Part shown: positions 1 to 9,090 of the stretch, in pieces | Layout: the number at the start of each line of letters is the position of its first letter | How positions within the stretch are numbered: position 1 is the stretch's first letter | Source of the DNA: Candidatus Saccharimonadota bacterium | GTDB taxonomy: Bacteria > Patescibacteriota > Saccharimonadia > Saccharimonadales > Saccharimonadaceae | DNA length: 64,000 bases | Reading direction: 5' to 3' | NCBI GenBank assembly: GCA_002726935.1 | Contig: PBTC01000019.1 | Span: 1 to 64,000, forward strand | Position numbers and translations under genes: made by a program | The notes under the pieces: model-generated | The model's database searches: none | What the model was told of the DNA's origin: nothing | Seen by the model: only the letters and a program-made list of their open reading frames with translations

Positions 1-224
1 AGATGTCGATCTGTTGAAAAGAAGAATCCGAAGCTGCGTCCCTTTCTGAAAATAGGGTCTCTCTCAGCGTCAAATGTGCCGCCGTGATAAACAATTAAAG
101 GTTTACCCTGTTCGTCTACCACTTTGCTCCCGGAAAACCACCTTTGAAAGTTGGGATTCTCCAGGACTCCGGCTGGTCTCTTAATTTCCGCAATGGGTGT
201 TGATCGCTTCGTTTTAAAATCCAT
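1..224 (-). CDS. ART-PolyVal-type ADP-ribosyltransferase-like protein (partial, runs off left edge)
   Basis: Reverse strand from CAT at 222-224 reads MDFKTKRSTPIAEIKRPAGVLENPNFQRWF.GSKVVDEQGKPLIVYHGGTFDAERDPIFRKGRSFGFFFSTDRH; same header and HG(T) motif as the following paralogues. Absent from the ORF track because it is truncated by the window. Confidence 0.8.
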   Translation of the reverse strand, partial: MDFKTKRSTPIAEIKRPAGVLENPNFQRWFSGSKVVDEQGKPLIVYHGGTFDAERDPIFRKGRSFGFFFSTDRH

Positions 225-230
225 AGTGGT

Positions 231-731
231 CTACTCTGTAATGTCGGGAGTGCCAGGCTCAAACTTGCCGCGGTTGCCAATAGCAGATTTGATTTGATCC
301 GGGTAGAAAGCAACCCAGGCGTCATCATGCCCCGCCCATCCCCTGATTACATATCCATCGTTGAGGCCTTGGCTCTTGACGGCGTCGATCGAGCTTGATT
401 CTCCGTTGTCCCATTCATCCGCCGTGGTCTCATAGGGATTCTGTATGCTTAAAAACACTGGGAGAATATTCCCTCCATCTCTTTTCGCGTATTCCTCAAC
501 AGCCTTAGGACACCCTGAGAAAAATGCGCCGGCTTCACCATCCCCCCAGGCCTCTCCTATCGAAAACTCAGAGAACTCTGAGGCGGTACCGTGGTACAAA
601 ACTAGTGGCGCTCCAGAGAGATCAACCGCTTTACTGTCGCCAAACCACCTTCGAAAGTTCGGGTTCTCCATTAGCCCGGCCGGCCTGCTTAAATCACCTA
701 TTGGAATTGATCTTTTGGTTTTGAAGTCCAT
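231..731 (-). CDS. ART-PolyVal-type ADP-ribosyltransferase-like protein (tandem copy)
   Basis: MDFKTKRSIPIGDLSRPAGLMENPNFRRWFGDSKAVD...LVLYHGT...FFSG...IKSAIGNRGKFEPGTPDITE; start trimmed to the MDFKTKR shared by paralogues. Confidence 0.85.
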   Translation of the reverse strand: MDFKTKRSIPIGDLSRPAGLMENPNFRRWFGDSKAVDLSGAPLVLYHGTASEFSEFSIGEAWGDGEAGAFFSGCPKAVEEYAKRDGGNILPVFLSIQNPYETTADEWDNGESSSIDAVKSQGLNDGYVIRGWAGHDDAWVAFYPDQIKSAIGNRGKFEPGTPDITE

Positions 732-736
732 ATAGG

Positions 737-1366
737 TCACTTCGTTATGTTGGGGTTGTCAGGGTTAAAAGATCCATCGTTGGCGGTGGCTGATTTGATC
801 TGCTCAGGTTCCAGAGCAATCCAAGCGACCTGATTATCAAACTCCGTTGAGCCCTCGGTGCCACTTGCCTCTATTTTGACGCCATCCTTACCCATATCTT
901 TGAGCCACGCTCTGTAAGCATTGACTTCCGCCTCTCCAATTTGCCGTCCGTCGTCTGTTCCATTGACGAGCAATCGGGCACGCCTTGCCATTAGATGAAA
1001 GGTGGTTATTTGAGGATTCTGAATGGACAGGTAAACAGGGTAGATCGCGCTTCCGTCGCTTACCCCTGAATACATTTGAGCACCTCCTTCTCCGGGGTTG
1101 CTACTAAACCAGGTCCCTACAGTATCAATAGAGGGTATTCGGAAACGGGTGGTGAACTTGCGATCAAAAGAGCTGACGTCGCCCATATTTTTCGCTCGCG
1201 CAGAGTCGGGCCTTACAATCGTCCCGTGATAGACCACAAGTGGCTTTCCATGCTCGTCTACGACCTTGCTGTTGCCGAACCATCTTTGGAAATTAGGATT
1301 CTGCAGAACCCCTGTCGGTCGCTTAATTTCTGCGATTGATATTGCTCGTTTGGTCTTGAAGTCCAT
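737..1366 (-). CDS. ART-PolyVal-type ADP-ribosyltransferase-like protein (tandem copy)
   Basis: MDFKTKRAISIAEIKRPTGVLQNPNFQRWFGNSKVVDEHGKPLVVYHGT...QIKSATANDGSFNPDNPNITK. Confidence 0.85.
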   Translation of the reverse strand: MDFKTKRAISIAEIKRPTGVLQNPNFQRWFGNSKVVDEHGKPLVVYHGTIVRPDSARAKNMGDVSSFDRKFTTRFRIPSIDTVGTWFSSNPGEGGAQMYSGVSDGSAIYPVYLSIQNPQITTFHLMARRARLLVNGTDDGRQIGEAEVNAYRAWLKDMGKDGVKIEASGTEGSTEFDNQVAWIALEPEQIKSATANDGSFNPDNPNITK

Positions 1367-1371
1367 GAGCC

Positions 1372-1980
1372 CTACTTTCTGAAATCGTTGTTATTCGGAT
1401 CGAACTGGCCCGCGTTGTCCTCTGCCGACTTGATTTGCCAGGGCTCAAACGGCATGTAAGCCATTGGCCTTTGACCCGCATCGTCGCAACCTTCGTCTAC
1501 ATAAATGCCGTCAAAGCGCATCGCCGGCATTTCCTCTTTGAGAAACGCCACCAGGTCTCGTGCCTCCACCCAGTCGGGCAAGCCTGATGGTGTCAACGCG
1601 GCGCCATTGCCAAACTTTCCAAAAAACAACTCGTTGTAAATCTTTCGGTGCGCGGGATTTCTGGTATCAAAAGGGTTTTCGATTCTAAGGTAGACGGTAA
1701 GCACCGCGGGCGCAGCGTCGCTAATGCCATAAAACGAGGAGGACGCGGTCGACGAGGTTGTGAATTTCTGTGCGTACTCTTTAGATGCCGTGAAAAACTG
1801 GTCGTGGGCGAACTCTTTGAAGCGCGCATCCGGCGTGCCGTGATACACCACCAGTGGCTGGCCATTGCCATCTACGATTTTACTTTCACCAAACCACCGC
1901 CTGAAATTGGGATTGTCCAGTGCGCCCGCCGGCCGACTCAGCTCGCCGATTGGCATTTGTCGCTTTGTTTTGAAGTCCAT
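1372..1980 (-). CDS. ART-PolyVal-type ADP-ribosyltransferase-like protein (tandem copy)
   Basis: MDFKTKRQMPIGELSRPAGALDNPNFRRWFGESKIVDGNGQPLVVYHGTPDARFKEF...QIKSAEDNAGQFDPNNNDFRK. Confidence 0.85.
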   Translation of the reverse strand: MDFKTKRQMPIGELSRPAGALDNPNFRRWFGESKIVDGNGQPLVVYHGTPDARFKEFAHDQFFTASKEYAQKFTTSSTASSSFYGISDAAPAVLTVYLRIENPFDTRNPAHRKIYNELFFGKFGNGAALTPSGLPDWVEARDLVAFLKEEMPAMRFDGIYVDEGCDDAGQRPMAYMPFEPWQIKSAEDNAGQFDPNNNDFRK

Positions 1981-1985
1981 AGGGC

Positions 1986-2513
1986 TCACCTGGTGATGTC
2001 CGGGTTCTCGGGGTCGAACAAGCCATTGTTGGAGGTGGCCGATTTGATTTGCATGTGGTTAAAAACAATGACCTGATCCAACTCCCCTTCTAAATACAGC
2101 ATGGCACCGTCGTACCCTTGGTTTTCCAGTTCAGTGCGGTTCAGGCCGCGATAGAGAAAGCTCTGGGCAGCGTCGTTGTCAATGTCGTCCGCATGAACCA
2201 CATAGGGGTTCTTGACGCTTAAATAGACAGGGTATATCGACCCAGCAAGGCTCGCATCGCCACGCAAGTCGTTTGTGAACCCATCAGCATAGGACGCATC
2301 TGGTGTGAAGTAAATGCCATCACGGTCGTTGGGGATTCTGAATTGCGTGATGTCGTTGCCAGGTCGAGTTCCGTGATAAACAACCAGCGGTTTACCCCCG
2401 CCGTCGATAACCTTGCTTTCACCAAACCACCGTCTGAAATTGGGATTTTCTAGAACGCCGGCTGGGCGTTCAAGTTTCGTAACGGGAATTGATCGTTTGG
2501 TTTTGAAGTCCAT
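1986..2513 (-). CDS. ART-PolyVal-type ADP-ribosyltransferase-like protein (tandem copy)
   Basis: MDFKTKRSIPVTKLERPAGVLENPNFRRWFGESKVIDGGGKPLVVYHGTRPGNDITQF...QIKSATSNNGLFDPENPDITR. Confidence 0.85.
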   Translation of the reverse strand: MDFKTKRSIPVTKLERPAGVLENPNFRRWFGESKVIDGGGKPLVVYHGTRPGNDITQFRIPNDRDGIYFTPDASYADGFTNDLRGDASLAGSIYPVYLSVKNPYVVHADDIDNDAAQSFLYRGLNRTELENQGYDGAMLYLEGELDQVIVFNHMQIKSATSNNGLFDPENPDITR

Positions 2514-2518
2514 GCTTG

Positions 2519-3022
2519 CTACTTTGTGATGTCTGGGTTCTTAGGGTCAAACGAGCCATTGTTACCAGTAGCTGATTTTATTTGGGTGGACTCGAAGGCA
2601 ACATAATTTGTTGGCCATGTCGAGCCGTTTTCATCGCCACCTTCGTCCAAGGTAGGGGAGGTGACAATGAGGCCGTCATGGCCAGCGGCTATGGCATCAC
2701 GAATTGCTTGATTAACCCCGACATCGCCATTTGTCCTTTTAAAATACGCAGGTTTTTTTATCGACAGATATGTCTCGGTGATTTCATATCCATAGTCACG
2801 AGCATCACTTCTTTGTTCAGAAAACCAAAATCCGTTTTTACTTTTTTGTGGATCAAACACGGTAACTTGGTCATCTGCTCCGTGGTAAACGACCAGTGGC
2901 TGGCCATTGTCGTCTACGATTTTACTTTCACCAAACCATCTTCTGAAATTTGGATTGTCCAACACGCCGGCTGGCCGATTCAGATCGCCGATTGGCGCTG
3001 GTCTCTTTGTTCTGAAATCCAT
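2519..3022 (-). CDS. ART-PolyVal-type ADP-ribosyltransferase-like protein (first gene of the tandem array)
   Basis: MDFRTKRPAPIGDLNRPAGVLDNPNFRRWFGESKIVDDNGQPLVVYHGADDQVTVFDP...QIKSATGNNGSFDPKNPDITK; upstream part of the track ORF (to 3139) is likely not coding. Confidence 0.85.
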   Translation of the reverse strand: MDFRTKRPAPIGDLNRPAGVLDNPNFRRWFGESKIVDDNGQPLVVYHGADDQVTVFDPQKSKNGFWFSEQRSDARDYGYEITETYLSIKKPAYFKRTNGDVGVNQAIRDAIAAGHDGLIVTSPTLDEGGDENGSTWPTNYVAFESTQIKSATGNNGSFDPKNPDITK

Positions 3023-3197
3023 TGAGTTCGTCTTTGATTTGAGCATTCGATGCTCTGATTTTATGGGGGTCGGTTTCATGCAGCAATTAAAACCCCACCT
3101 CCAGATGCAACAACGCCCGGGGGGTTTAGCCGCGGGCACTGAGGCAATGCTTTAATGCAATCAAGTTGAACGCCCTGGGTAGAGCGCTCTCCTTGGA

Positions 3198-5258
3198 TTA
3201 AAACGTAATGCTGTTGGATGTCATCGTATTGCCGTTGGTGTCATAGGTATACCCGGTTGAACTCACCGAGCGTACGGTGAACACATAGGTTCCTGACTTC
3301 TTGGCGTTTGGCGAAGTGAAGTTCGCAAATCCTTGGGAGTCTGTGGACACAGTGGCTGTGCCGGTGACAATCCCGCTCCAGGCGCCAGAGATGCTTGCGT
3401 TGGCTACTGGCTTTCCGGTGTTGTCCAGAATTTTCACCCGAGCACCTGCGCGCTTGACCCGTTTGGCCGACAAATTGCTCATCGTGATGCTGGCCACACT
3501 CATTGGCACCATGGCAACGGGCTGCTTCACATCAATTTGAATGCTCTTGGATGCCGTCGCGCCCTGAGCATCGGTGACCGTCAAACTGGCAAGGAATACG
3601 CCGCTGGCCGTATAAGTGGTGGACGTGTTGGCGGTGGTCGCCGTGGAGCCGTTTCCCAGATCCCAAGCGAAAGCTGCCAAGGCGCCCTCGGGGTCATACG
3701 ATCCGGATCCTGTAAAATTCACAACCAATGGTGCCGTACCGGTAATCTTGTCGGCGGTGGCCATCGCCACGGGAGTCTGGTTGGCTGTGGAAATCGGTGC
3801 CGTAATGCTCAGGCCGTAGTTGCCTGCGCTGCCGTAGCGAGGGTAGCCTTGATCTGAAGTCCCAGCAACCGCGGTGCGTCCACTGGGCTGAACAGAAACG
3901 TAATAGGTTCCTGCTGCTGGCACCGAAAACGACAGCGGGGCATTGAGGGTATTCTCCGGGCTGGCTTGAGCAAGCGTATTGCCCTGGGCGTCCAGCAGAC
4001 TGATGATCAAGTCCACGTTGGGCGATGTGGGTGCCAGGGAGGTTGTAATGCTTACATTGCCTATTGCCGAAGAGAATGAAAAAAGATCAACATCCAGTGG
4101 CCCCTGCAGGATGGCTTTTGTGGAGTAGCTGTTTAGGCCGTTCACCACGATCGCGGTCAATGCTTTGGCGGTACCAGGGGTGTTGCCTGCTTCATCACCA
4201 TCAAAGATCACGCCCTTGCCCTGCATGACCAGGTAGTCGTCTTGGGTGTTGTTCGCGTTTGCGTACTCACCTTTTGACCACTGCACCAGGTTCTTGCTGT
4301 ACCCCACACCCATGATCGGAGCCCATCCGGTTTCTCCGGTGCCGTGACCTTGGTAGTAACCGGTGGTGCTGGTGCCGTCGTGACCCAAGCCAAGGTTGTG
4401 ACCAGCCTCGTGCGTTGTGGCCTCTGCGATGTTCTTTTCATTGTTTCCAAGGTTGTCTTGGAAGACGTAAGCGGGCTTGTATTGATCAGAGGTTGAATTG
4501 AACACGCCCACATAGGCAAAACCGCCACAGCCGCAAGGTGATGTTGTGCTCTTGGTGAAGTCCTTGGTGATCACCACGCGTGTGCCGTAGATCGCATCCG
4601 TACTTCCAGAGCGAACCAGTCTGTCAGCCGGAGGCTCTTGGGTGGTCACGTTCACATCGAAAGCGGCATAGTCTTCAGCCACTCGGCGCCACACACCCTG
4701 GATGGCTGAGTGCTCAGAAGCACTGAATGTAGAAGGGCTGCCATCTGTATCAAATGCTGGGCTGTTGATTGGATCGATGCCGTAGGATGAGTTCCAGGCT
4801 GTGCCAGTGGCAACGTGCCCAGTGAAGTCCAGGTAAATGGTCTTTGAGCTATCTGGCTTACTGTTCAGAAAAAAAGTCTTGTTTGGATCCACCGCCGTTT
4901 CGAAGACGGTCGCCCCTGAGTCCCCTGCTACCGCACCCTCAATGCTGTCGACGAAAAACAGCCGGCCCTTTTTATCCAGCCTGGCCATCTCGCCTTGCTT
5001 GCCCTTAAAGACATTGGGCAGCTCATCCTCGGGGATGTCGTAGAACTGCGCGAACTCTTTGGCTTTTCCCGCGTTCACAATACGTTTGTAAGCTTCGGCA
5101 CCGCGGGACTCGTTTTTGAACTCGAATACCGGGTGGGTCTTTTCAGGCGGATTGGCCGCGCGATCGTTTTGTCTTTTAGCGCCCGTGTCAGCACCCGCGG
5201 AGAATGCGAGCGCCGACAGCATGGCTGCAACCAGTAGCTTTTGAGTGGATTGCTTCAA
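3198..5258 (-). CDS. Secreted metzincin-type zinc metalloprotease with PKD domain
   Basis: Signal peptide MKQSTQKLLVAAMLSALAFSAGA; zinc site HEAGHNLGLGHDG (HExxHxxGxxH); PKD-like GSGSYDPEGALAAFAWDLGNG..STTYTASGVFLASLTVTD; C-terminal Ig-like segment. Confidence 0.88.
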   Translation of the reverse strand: MKQSTQKLLVAAMLSALAFSAGADTGAKRQNDRAANPPEKTHPVFEFKNESRGAEAYKRIVNAGKAKEFAQFYDIPEDELPNVFKGKQGEMARLDKKGRLFFVDSIEGAVAGDSGATVFETAVDPNKTFFLNSKPDSSKTIYLDFTGHVATGTAWNSSYGIDPINSPAFDTDGSPSTFSASEHSAIQGVWRRVAEDYAAFDVNVTTQEPPADRLVRSGSTDAIYGTRVVITKDFTKSTTSPCGCGGFAYVGVFNSTSDQYKPAYVFQDNLGNNEKNIAEATTHEAGHNLGLGHDGTSTTGYYQGHGTGETGWAPIMGVGYSKNLVQWSKGEYANANNTQDDYLVMQGKGVIFDGDEAGNTPGTAKALTAIVVNGLNSYSTKAILQGPLDVDLFSFSSAIGNVSITTSLAPTSPNVDLIISLLDAQGNTLAQASPENTLNAPLSFSVPAAGTYYVSVQPSGRTAVAGTSDQGYPRYGSAGNYGLSITAPISTANQTPVAMATADKITGTAPLVVNFTGSGSYDPEGALAAFAWDLGNGSTATTANTSTTYTASGVFLASLTVTDAQGATASKSIQIDVKQPVAMVPMSVASITMSNLSAKRVKRAGARVKILDNTGKPVANASISGAWSGIVTGTATVSTDSQGFANFTSPNAKKSGTYVFTVRSVSSTGYTYDTNGNTMTSNSITF

Positions 5259-5290
5259 TTTGGCACCAAGGAGATGGAGTTGGGGTGAAA

Positions 5291-5318
5291 TTTATTTACC
5301 GCATACACAGTAAATAAA
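5291..5318. promoter_or_regulatory. Perfect 9-bp inverted repeat TTTATTTAC-N10-GTAAATAAA upstream of the metalloprotease
   Basis: tttatttac cgcatacaca gtaaataaa, about 33 bp upstream of the start at 5258 (minus). Confidence 0.55.
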
Positions 5319-5412
5319 AATGGGATGACGAGAAGAAGATTACAGATTTGGTTTCAGGGCGTCAAATGTTGTATTCCTCTTTTCATCGAATCAACTCCTA
5401 AGTTGTTTCTCT

Positions 5413-6321
5413 TTAGCGAGCTCTCCATGTTTGCAGCATCGTCCCCGGCTTGGGGCCTGGCACCATCCGCCCAGGCACCGCGAGTTTGGCATTAAATTGG
5501 TTGATCTTACGAAGTTCGTGATTCACCGAGCTTGGATCGATGCCAGTTAGGTTGGCCAAATCCTGGTTGGTAAATTCCTTTTGCGGATCTTTTCGCAGGT
5601 TTAAGACAAGCTTTAACCCATTTTCTGACAAGATGATTTTTCCTTCCCGGTCGATGTAAGGAGTAGCCCTATTGATCGGTGTAACCGGTATTGGTTTTGT
5701 TTTCCTAAAAAGTGGTTGTGATACCAATTCGTAGGCATCGAATGTTCTGCCTTTTTTGCCCTGCAATTTTGTGCTTTTCAAAATCGCTATGTTTTCGCTC
5801 AGAGCAACCAGACTCTTGGACAATACCGAAGCCTCCTTCTCGATGTCGTAAGGATTCTTTCCGCCGTTAAAAATGATCGCCAGGTCAGATGCGCTTTTGG
5901 GGCCGTCAATCGATTCCCTGTGTTTGATCATTTTTTTGAGGACGTTAATTTGATTTTGGTTGATCTCAGCCTCAAATTCCACGCCGTCGGGGCGGCGGAA
6001 TCGCACAGGGATGGGTAGTTTTTTTCTTCTTGCTATTTGTTCTTTGTTATATAGAAAGGATGGGGGTACAACTCGAAGTGAAAAGGCTTGATTGTCAGCG
6101 GTCGTACCCGTGATCGTTTTCTTGTCCAGTGCCATTAATTTGAAAGGCAAGAACAATCCAGTGTAGTCGCGTTGTTCGAGGTAAACATACAGCCCATCAC
6201 CGGCTTTACTTTTCTCTATGCGCCAGACTCTGGTCCACGAGTACCCTGTCTTGATAGCGACTTGTTCCGTGGGGTGATTGAGGTGTTTATGCAAGGTGTC
6301 GATGCACTTCTGAAGATCCAT
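5413..6321 (-). CDS. Hypothetical protein with possible C-terminal winged-helix
   Basis: 302 aa intact ORF; C-terminal KEFTNQDLANLTGIDPSSVNHELRKINQF looks like HTH. Confidence 0.6.
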   Translation of the reverse strand: MDLQKCIDTLHKHLNHPTEQVAIKTGYSWTRVWRIEKSKAGDGLYVYLEQRDYTGLFLPFKLMALDKKTITGTTADNQAFSLRVVPPSFLYNKEQIARRKKLPIPVRFRRPDGVEFEAEINQNQINVLKKMIKHRESIDGPKSASDLAIIFNGGKNPYDIEKEASVLSKSLVALSENIAILKSTKLQGKKGRTFDAYELVSQPLFRKTKPIPVTPINRATPYIDREGKIILSENGLKLVLNLRKDPQKEFTNQDLANLTGIDPSSVNHELRKINQFNAKLAVPGRMVPGPKPGTMLQTWRAR

Positions 6322-6535
6322 TTTTGCTCCCGATTAATCAAGTTCTTTCGGGAATATTGATTCGTTTCCTCAGGTCTTCAAAACAAATATGCGCCCTAAA
6401 AGACACTGATCTTGAACCGTGTCCTCCTGGGTGACTTTATGCTCTACAGGAGATCAAAAATGCATTTAAAGCGACTTTTCGAAGGTCTCGAAATATTCAT
6501 TTCTCGCTCTTTTTTGAAGGTGGTCACTGGTGTTT

Positions 6536-6874
6536 TTACTTGAGAGCTTCGCGAATTTCTACTAGAACCCTATCTTTTTGCTCTGGGGTCAAGCATGTCG
6601 AAAATGGAGATGACCGGCGGTGGGCGATAGATTCCGGGCTGTCAGAAAGTGCGAACGCTTTCAAATCCTCGAAGCTTAGCTCTCGGATCTTCTTCTCCCA
6701 TGAAACCCAGTACGGACTCGGGGTCTTGTCCCCGGCGCTATTCATTTCAATCCAGCGGGAAACAACACTCAGCGCCTTGCTCAAAATTGCATCACGGCGC
6801 TCGACGTCGTTGAAAGCTTCCTGGTGGATCAGGTAAGACCGCCTCTCTCGCTTTTGGTGGAATTGCTCTAGCAT
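6536..6874 (-). CDS. Hypothetical protein
   Basis: 112 aa ORF overlapping the preceding minus-strand gene at 6792..7676; operon-like. Confidence 0.5.
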   Translation of the reverse strand: MLEQFHQKRERRSYLIHQEAFNDVERRDAILSKALSVVSRWIEMNSAGDKTPSPYWVSWEKKIRELSFEDLKAFALSDSPESIAHRRSSPFSTCLTPEQKDRVLVEIREALK

Positions 6875-7676
6875 TGTGTTTTCTCTGTTTCTTAACTTCT
6901 TCTATGAAATTCGGAAGGCCTGCTTGTGACAGGGCTTTGGCTACCATCATAGCTCTCTCATTCTCTTTCTCAAGACCCAGAATAAGAAGGCTCCTTCCGT
7001 TTGTCCTTAGGTCTACGTAGTCGCTCGTGAATTTAATTCTGGACATTTCAAGAGATTCCAGCAGGCCATTCATCGTAGCAACGGGCTCTTGCAAAATGAA
7101 GGTGTGCATTTGCCGTTCCAATTCCTCAAGTTTCTCTTTGTCTATTTCATGCCGGATTAGCGGCATAGTTATTTCCAAATCTTGACCCTCAAGCGATGCC
7201 ATAAGCCTGGCTACTGCGAAGCTGTGTGAGCCATCGGAGTTGACTATGAATAACCTTGGATCCCATTCGTGCTCAAGGAAGTTTGCCGTTCCATTCGCTA
7301 AGTGTCTTGAGTTTATGCATGAAAGCTCAAGGATTTCGTCGAAAGACTTCCCGTTTTTTTTGAAATCGAATTTCTCTGGCTTTTCCAGGATTGCTTTGTA
7401 CGCCAGGTCATCAAGGCTTTCAAATTCAGACAGGTCGCTCTTGGATGCGGACAGGCCCACCACCTCGGAAATCCTTCTGGTTGCGGTAATTCTCGTTTTC
7501 TTCGTAAGGTCTTTCAATCCCTGAAAGCGTAGTACATCAGAGGCGCTTATGGTTTTCGAGGGTTCTAAAATCCCATCCTTTGGGGTCTTGAAAACAGTGC
7601 TTTCAATAAAGTCTATCGCGTAGGCGGGGTGAAAACCTTCCCTCAATATTCGAGGAATAACAGAGAGTATTTTCAT
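6792..7676 (-). CDS. Hypothetical protein
   Basis: 294 aa ORF with internal motif RHLANGTANFLEHEWDPRLFIVNSDGSHSFAVARLMA. Confidence 0.6.
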   Translation of the reverse strand: MKILSVIPRILREGFHPAYAIDFIESTVFKTPKDGILEPSKTISASDVLRFQGLKDLTKKTRITATRRISEVVGLSASKSDLSEFESLDDLAYKAILEKPEKFDFKKNGKSFDEILELSCINSRHLANGTANFLEHEWDPRLFIVNSDGSHSFAVARLMASLEGQDLEITMPLIRHEIDKEKLEELERQMHTFILQEPVATMNGLLESLEMSRIKFTSDYVDLRTNGRSLLILGLEKENERAMMVAKALSQAGLPNFIEEVKKQRKHNARAIPPKAREAVLPDPPGSFQRRRAP

Positions 7677-7850
7677 TTTTCATCCTGTATAAATTAAGGA
7701 AAGCCCGTCTCTGACTCTATTGGCAGTTCCGTTCTTAGGCTATCAGTTGAATCTTGAAAAAAGCAAATAGTTGGCTGATATTTCGTTTAATTTAAAAGTT
7801 CGACTCAAAATCCAAATTTTTTGACAGCCCAAGCATAGGCTTCTATCTCC

Positions 7851-8240
7851 ATGCGCCTTTGGGTGCATCAAATTGACCAGGAGAAAGAGATGTCGAGTTC
7901 ACTCATCCGATTAGCCGACGGAAGTTACTTAAAAATAGTGCCACTGGAAAATCCAACCGGTGACCCAACATTGCCTATCATAATGCTCGAGCCAGTTCCT
8001 CTGCGTGTGTGCCCTACTCCGCGCCAGGACCCTGAGTTGATGGAGGATAAGGAAGATGATCCCTCAGATCATTGGACTGTCGCTGAATGCATGGAAGTGG
8101 CAGAGCAGGCGTTTGCAAATGACCCATTCCTTCTGAAAGCAGAAAGGTCCCTATTCAAGAAGTCTCGTTGGTCTTTCATACTGCGCAACCTTAGACCTAG
8201 CCATCTTTGGGCGAGACTAAAAGGGTGGTACGGTGGTTAA
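7851..8240 (+). CDS. Hypothetical protein
   Basis: 129 aa ORF; likely starts at the internal MSSSLIRLADGSYLKIVPLE. Confidence 0.5.
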   Translation: MRLWVHQIDQEKEMSSSLIRLADGSYLKIVPLENPTGDPTLPIIMLEPVPLRVCPTPRQDPELMEDKEDDPSDHWTVAECMEVAEQAFANDPFLLKAERSLFKKSRWSFILRNLRPSHLWARLKGWYGG

Positions 8241-8267
8241 CTCCCGAGGTTCCACCTTCTCAGTTAT

Positions 8268-9056
8268 CTATAGAGGGGCTTTGATTCCGGCGGGCAAGCT
8301 CAAGTTTAGTTTTTTTATTTCACCCAAGACCGTTTCATAGGACACATAATTCGTTTGATTAAAGAATTCAATTTCTTTACTTTCCTGCTTAAACCTATCA
8401 GCAACATCTTCTCCGTAGTCCCCAAAGAAGGCGTTCAGCACAACATTTGTAACTTGGGTAGGACAGTAATCGTTGAGCACTAGTAGGGCAGCTAGTTGCT
8501 TGTCATCCAGTTCAACGTTCCTAGACAATACATCCCTAACTACCCTGTCAATTTTGGTTTTTGCGAACTCATTAGAGGACTTGTGTCCGCTTTCAGGAAA
8601 CATGCTTACAATGTCTGCTTTCCATCGGGTATTTGTTGTTGCGCCTCGTCCCCCTTTTGGTGAGTCCAGCCGGGTAATTTCCTTTCCCAATTTTGGATGG
8701 TTAAGCATTGCGTTTATCAATGCATTATTGACATAGATCGCATCAAATTTGTCTTTGGCATAAAACATAAAAACACGGTTGTATCCGGTTCCGGGGATGC
8801 CGTCCACGCCTTGTCCGTAAGACCGTTTGCCGAACGCTGGGCATTCGTTCCTGTGAATGTGATTTGCGGCGTAAACCATAAATTCGGTTGCCTCATCGTC
8901 AGATAAGAGCCCTTTTCGAATGAAGGTCATAATTTTCCCTTCAGCCTTCAATCCGATATGGCCATCGGGTCTGATCCACTCCCAATCTCCGTCTCTTTCT
9001 AATTTGAATGCGGTCACTTTTCTCTCCCTGTACAATGGTTCTTCAAATAGGCCCAA
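8268..9056 (-). CDS. Hypothetical protein
   Basis: 262 aa ORF, no family recognised. Confidence 0.55.
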   Translation of the reverse strand: MGLFEEPLYRERKVTAFKLERDGDWEWIRPDGHIGLKAEGKIMTFIRKGLLSDDEATEFMVYAANHIHRNECPAFGKRSYGQGVDGIPGTGYNRVFMFYAKDKFDAIYVNNALINAMLNHPKLGKEITRLDSPKGGRGATTNTRWKADIVSMFPESGHKSSNEFAKTKIDRVVRDVLSRNVELDDKQLAALLVLNDYCPTQVTNVVLNAFFGDYGEDVADRFKQESKEIEFFNQTNYVSYETVLGEIKKLNLSLPAGIKAPL

Positions 9057-9090
9057 TTATTCAAAAGATGTCTTTTCCAAGAGGGGGCAC

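Noticed and set aside
777-792. TTGGCGGTGGCTGATTTGAT within an ART gene as another copy of the GGCGGTGGC motif
   Set aside because: Encodes the conserved IKSATAND segment; paralogues have different bases at the same codons, so the match is codon-driven coincidence.
445-3155. Plus-strand ORFs opposite the ART array
   Set aside because: Antisense shadows of well-supported conserved minus-strand genes.
3301-5237. ORFs overlapping the metalloprotease gene
   Set aside because: Alternative-frame shadows of a 686-aa gene with signal peptide, zinc motif and PKD domain.
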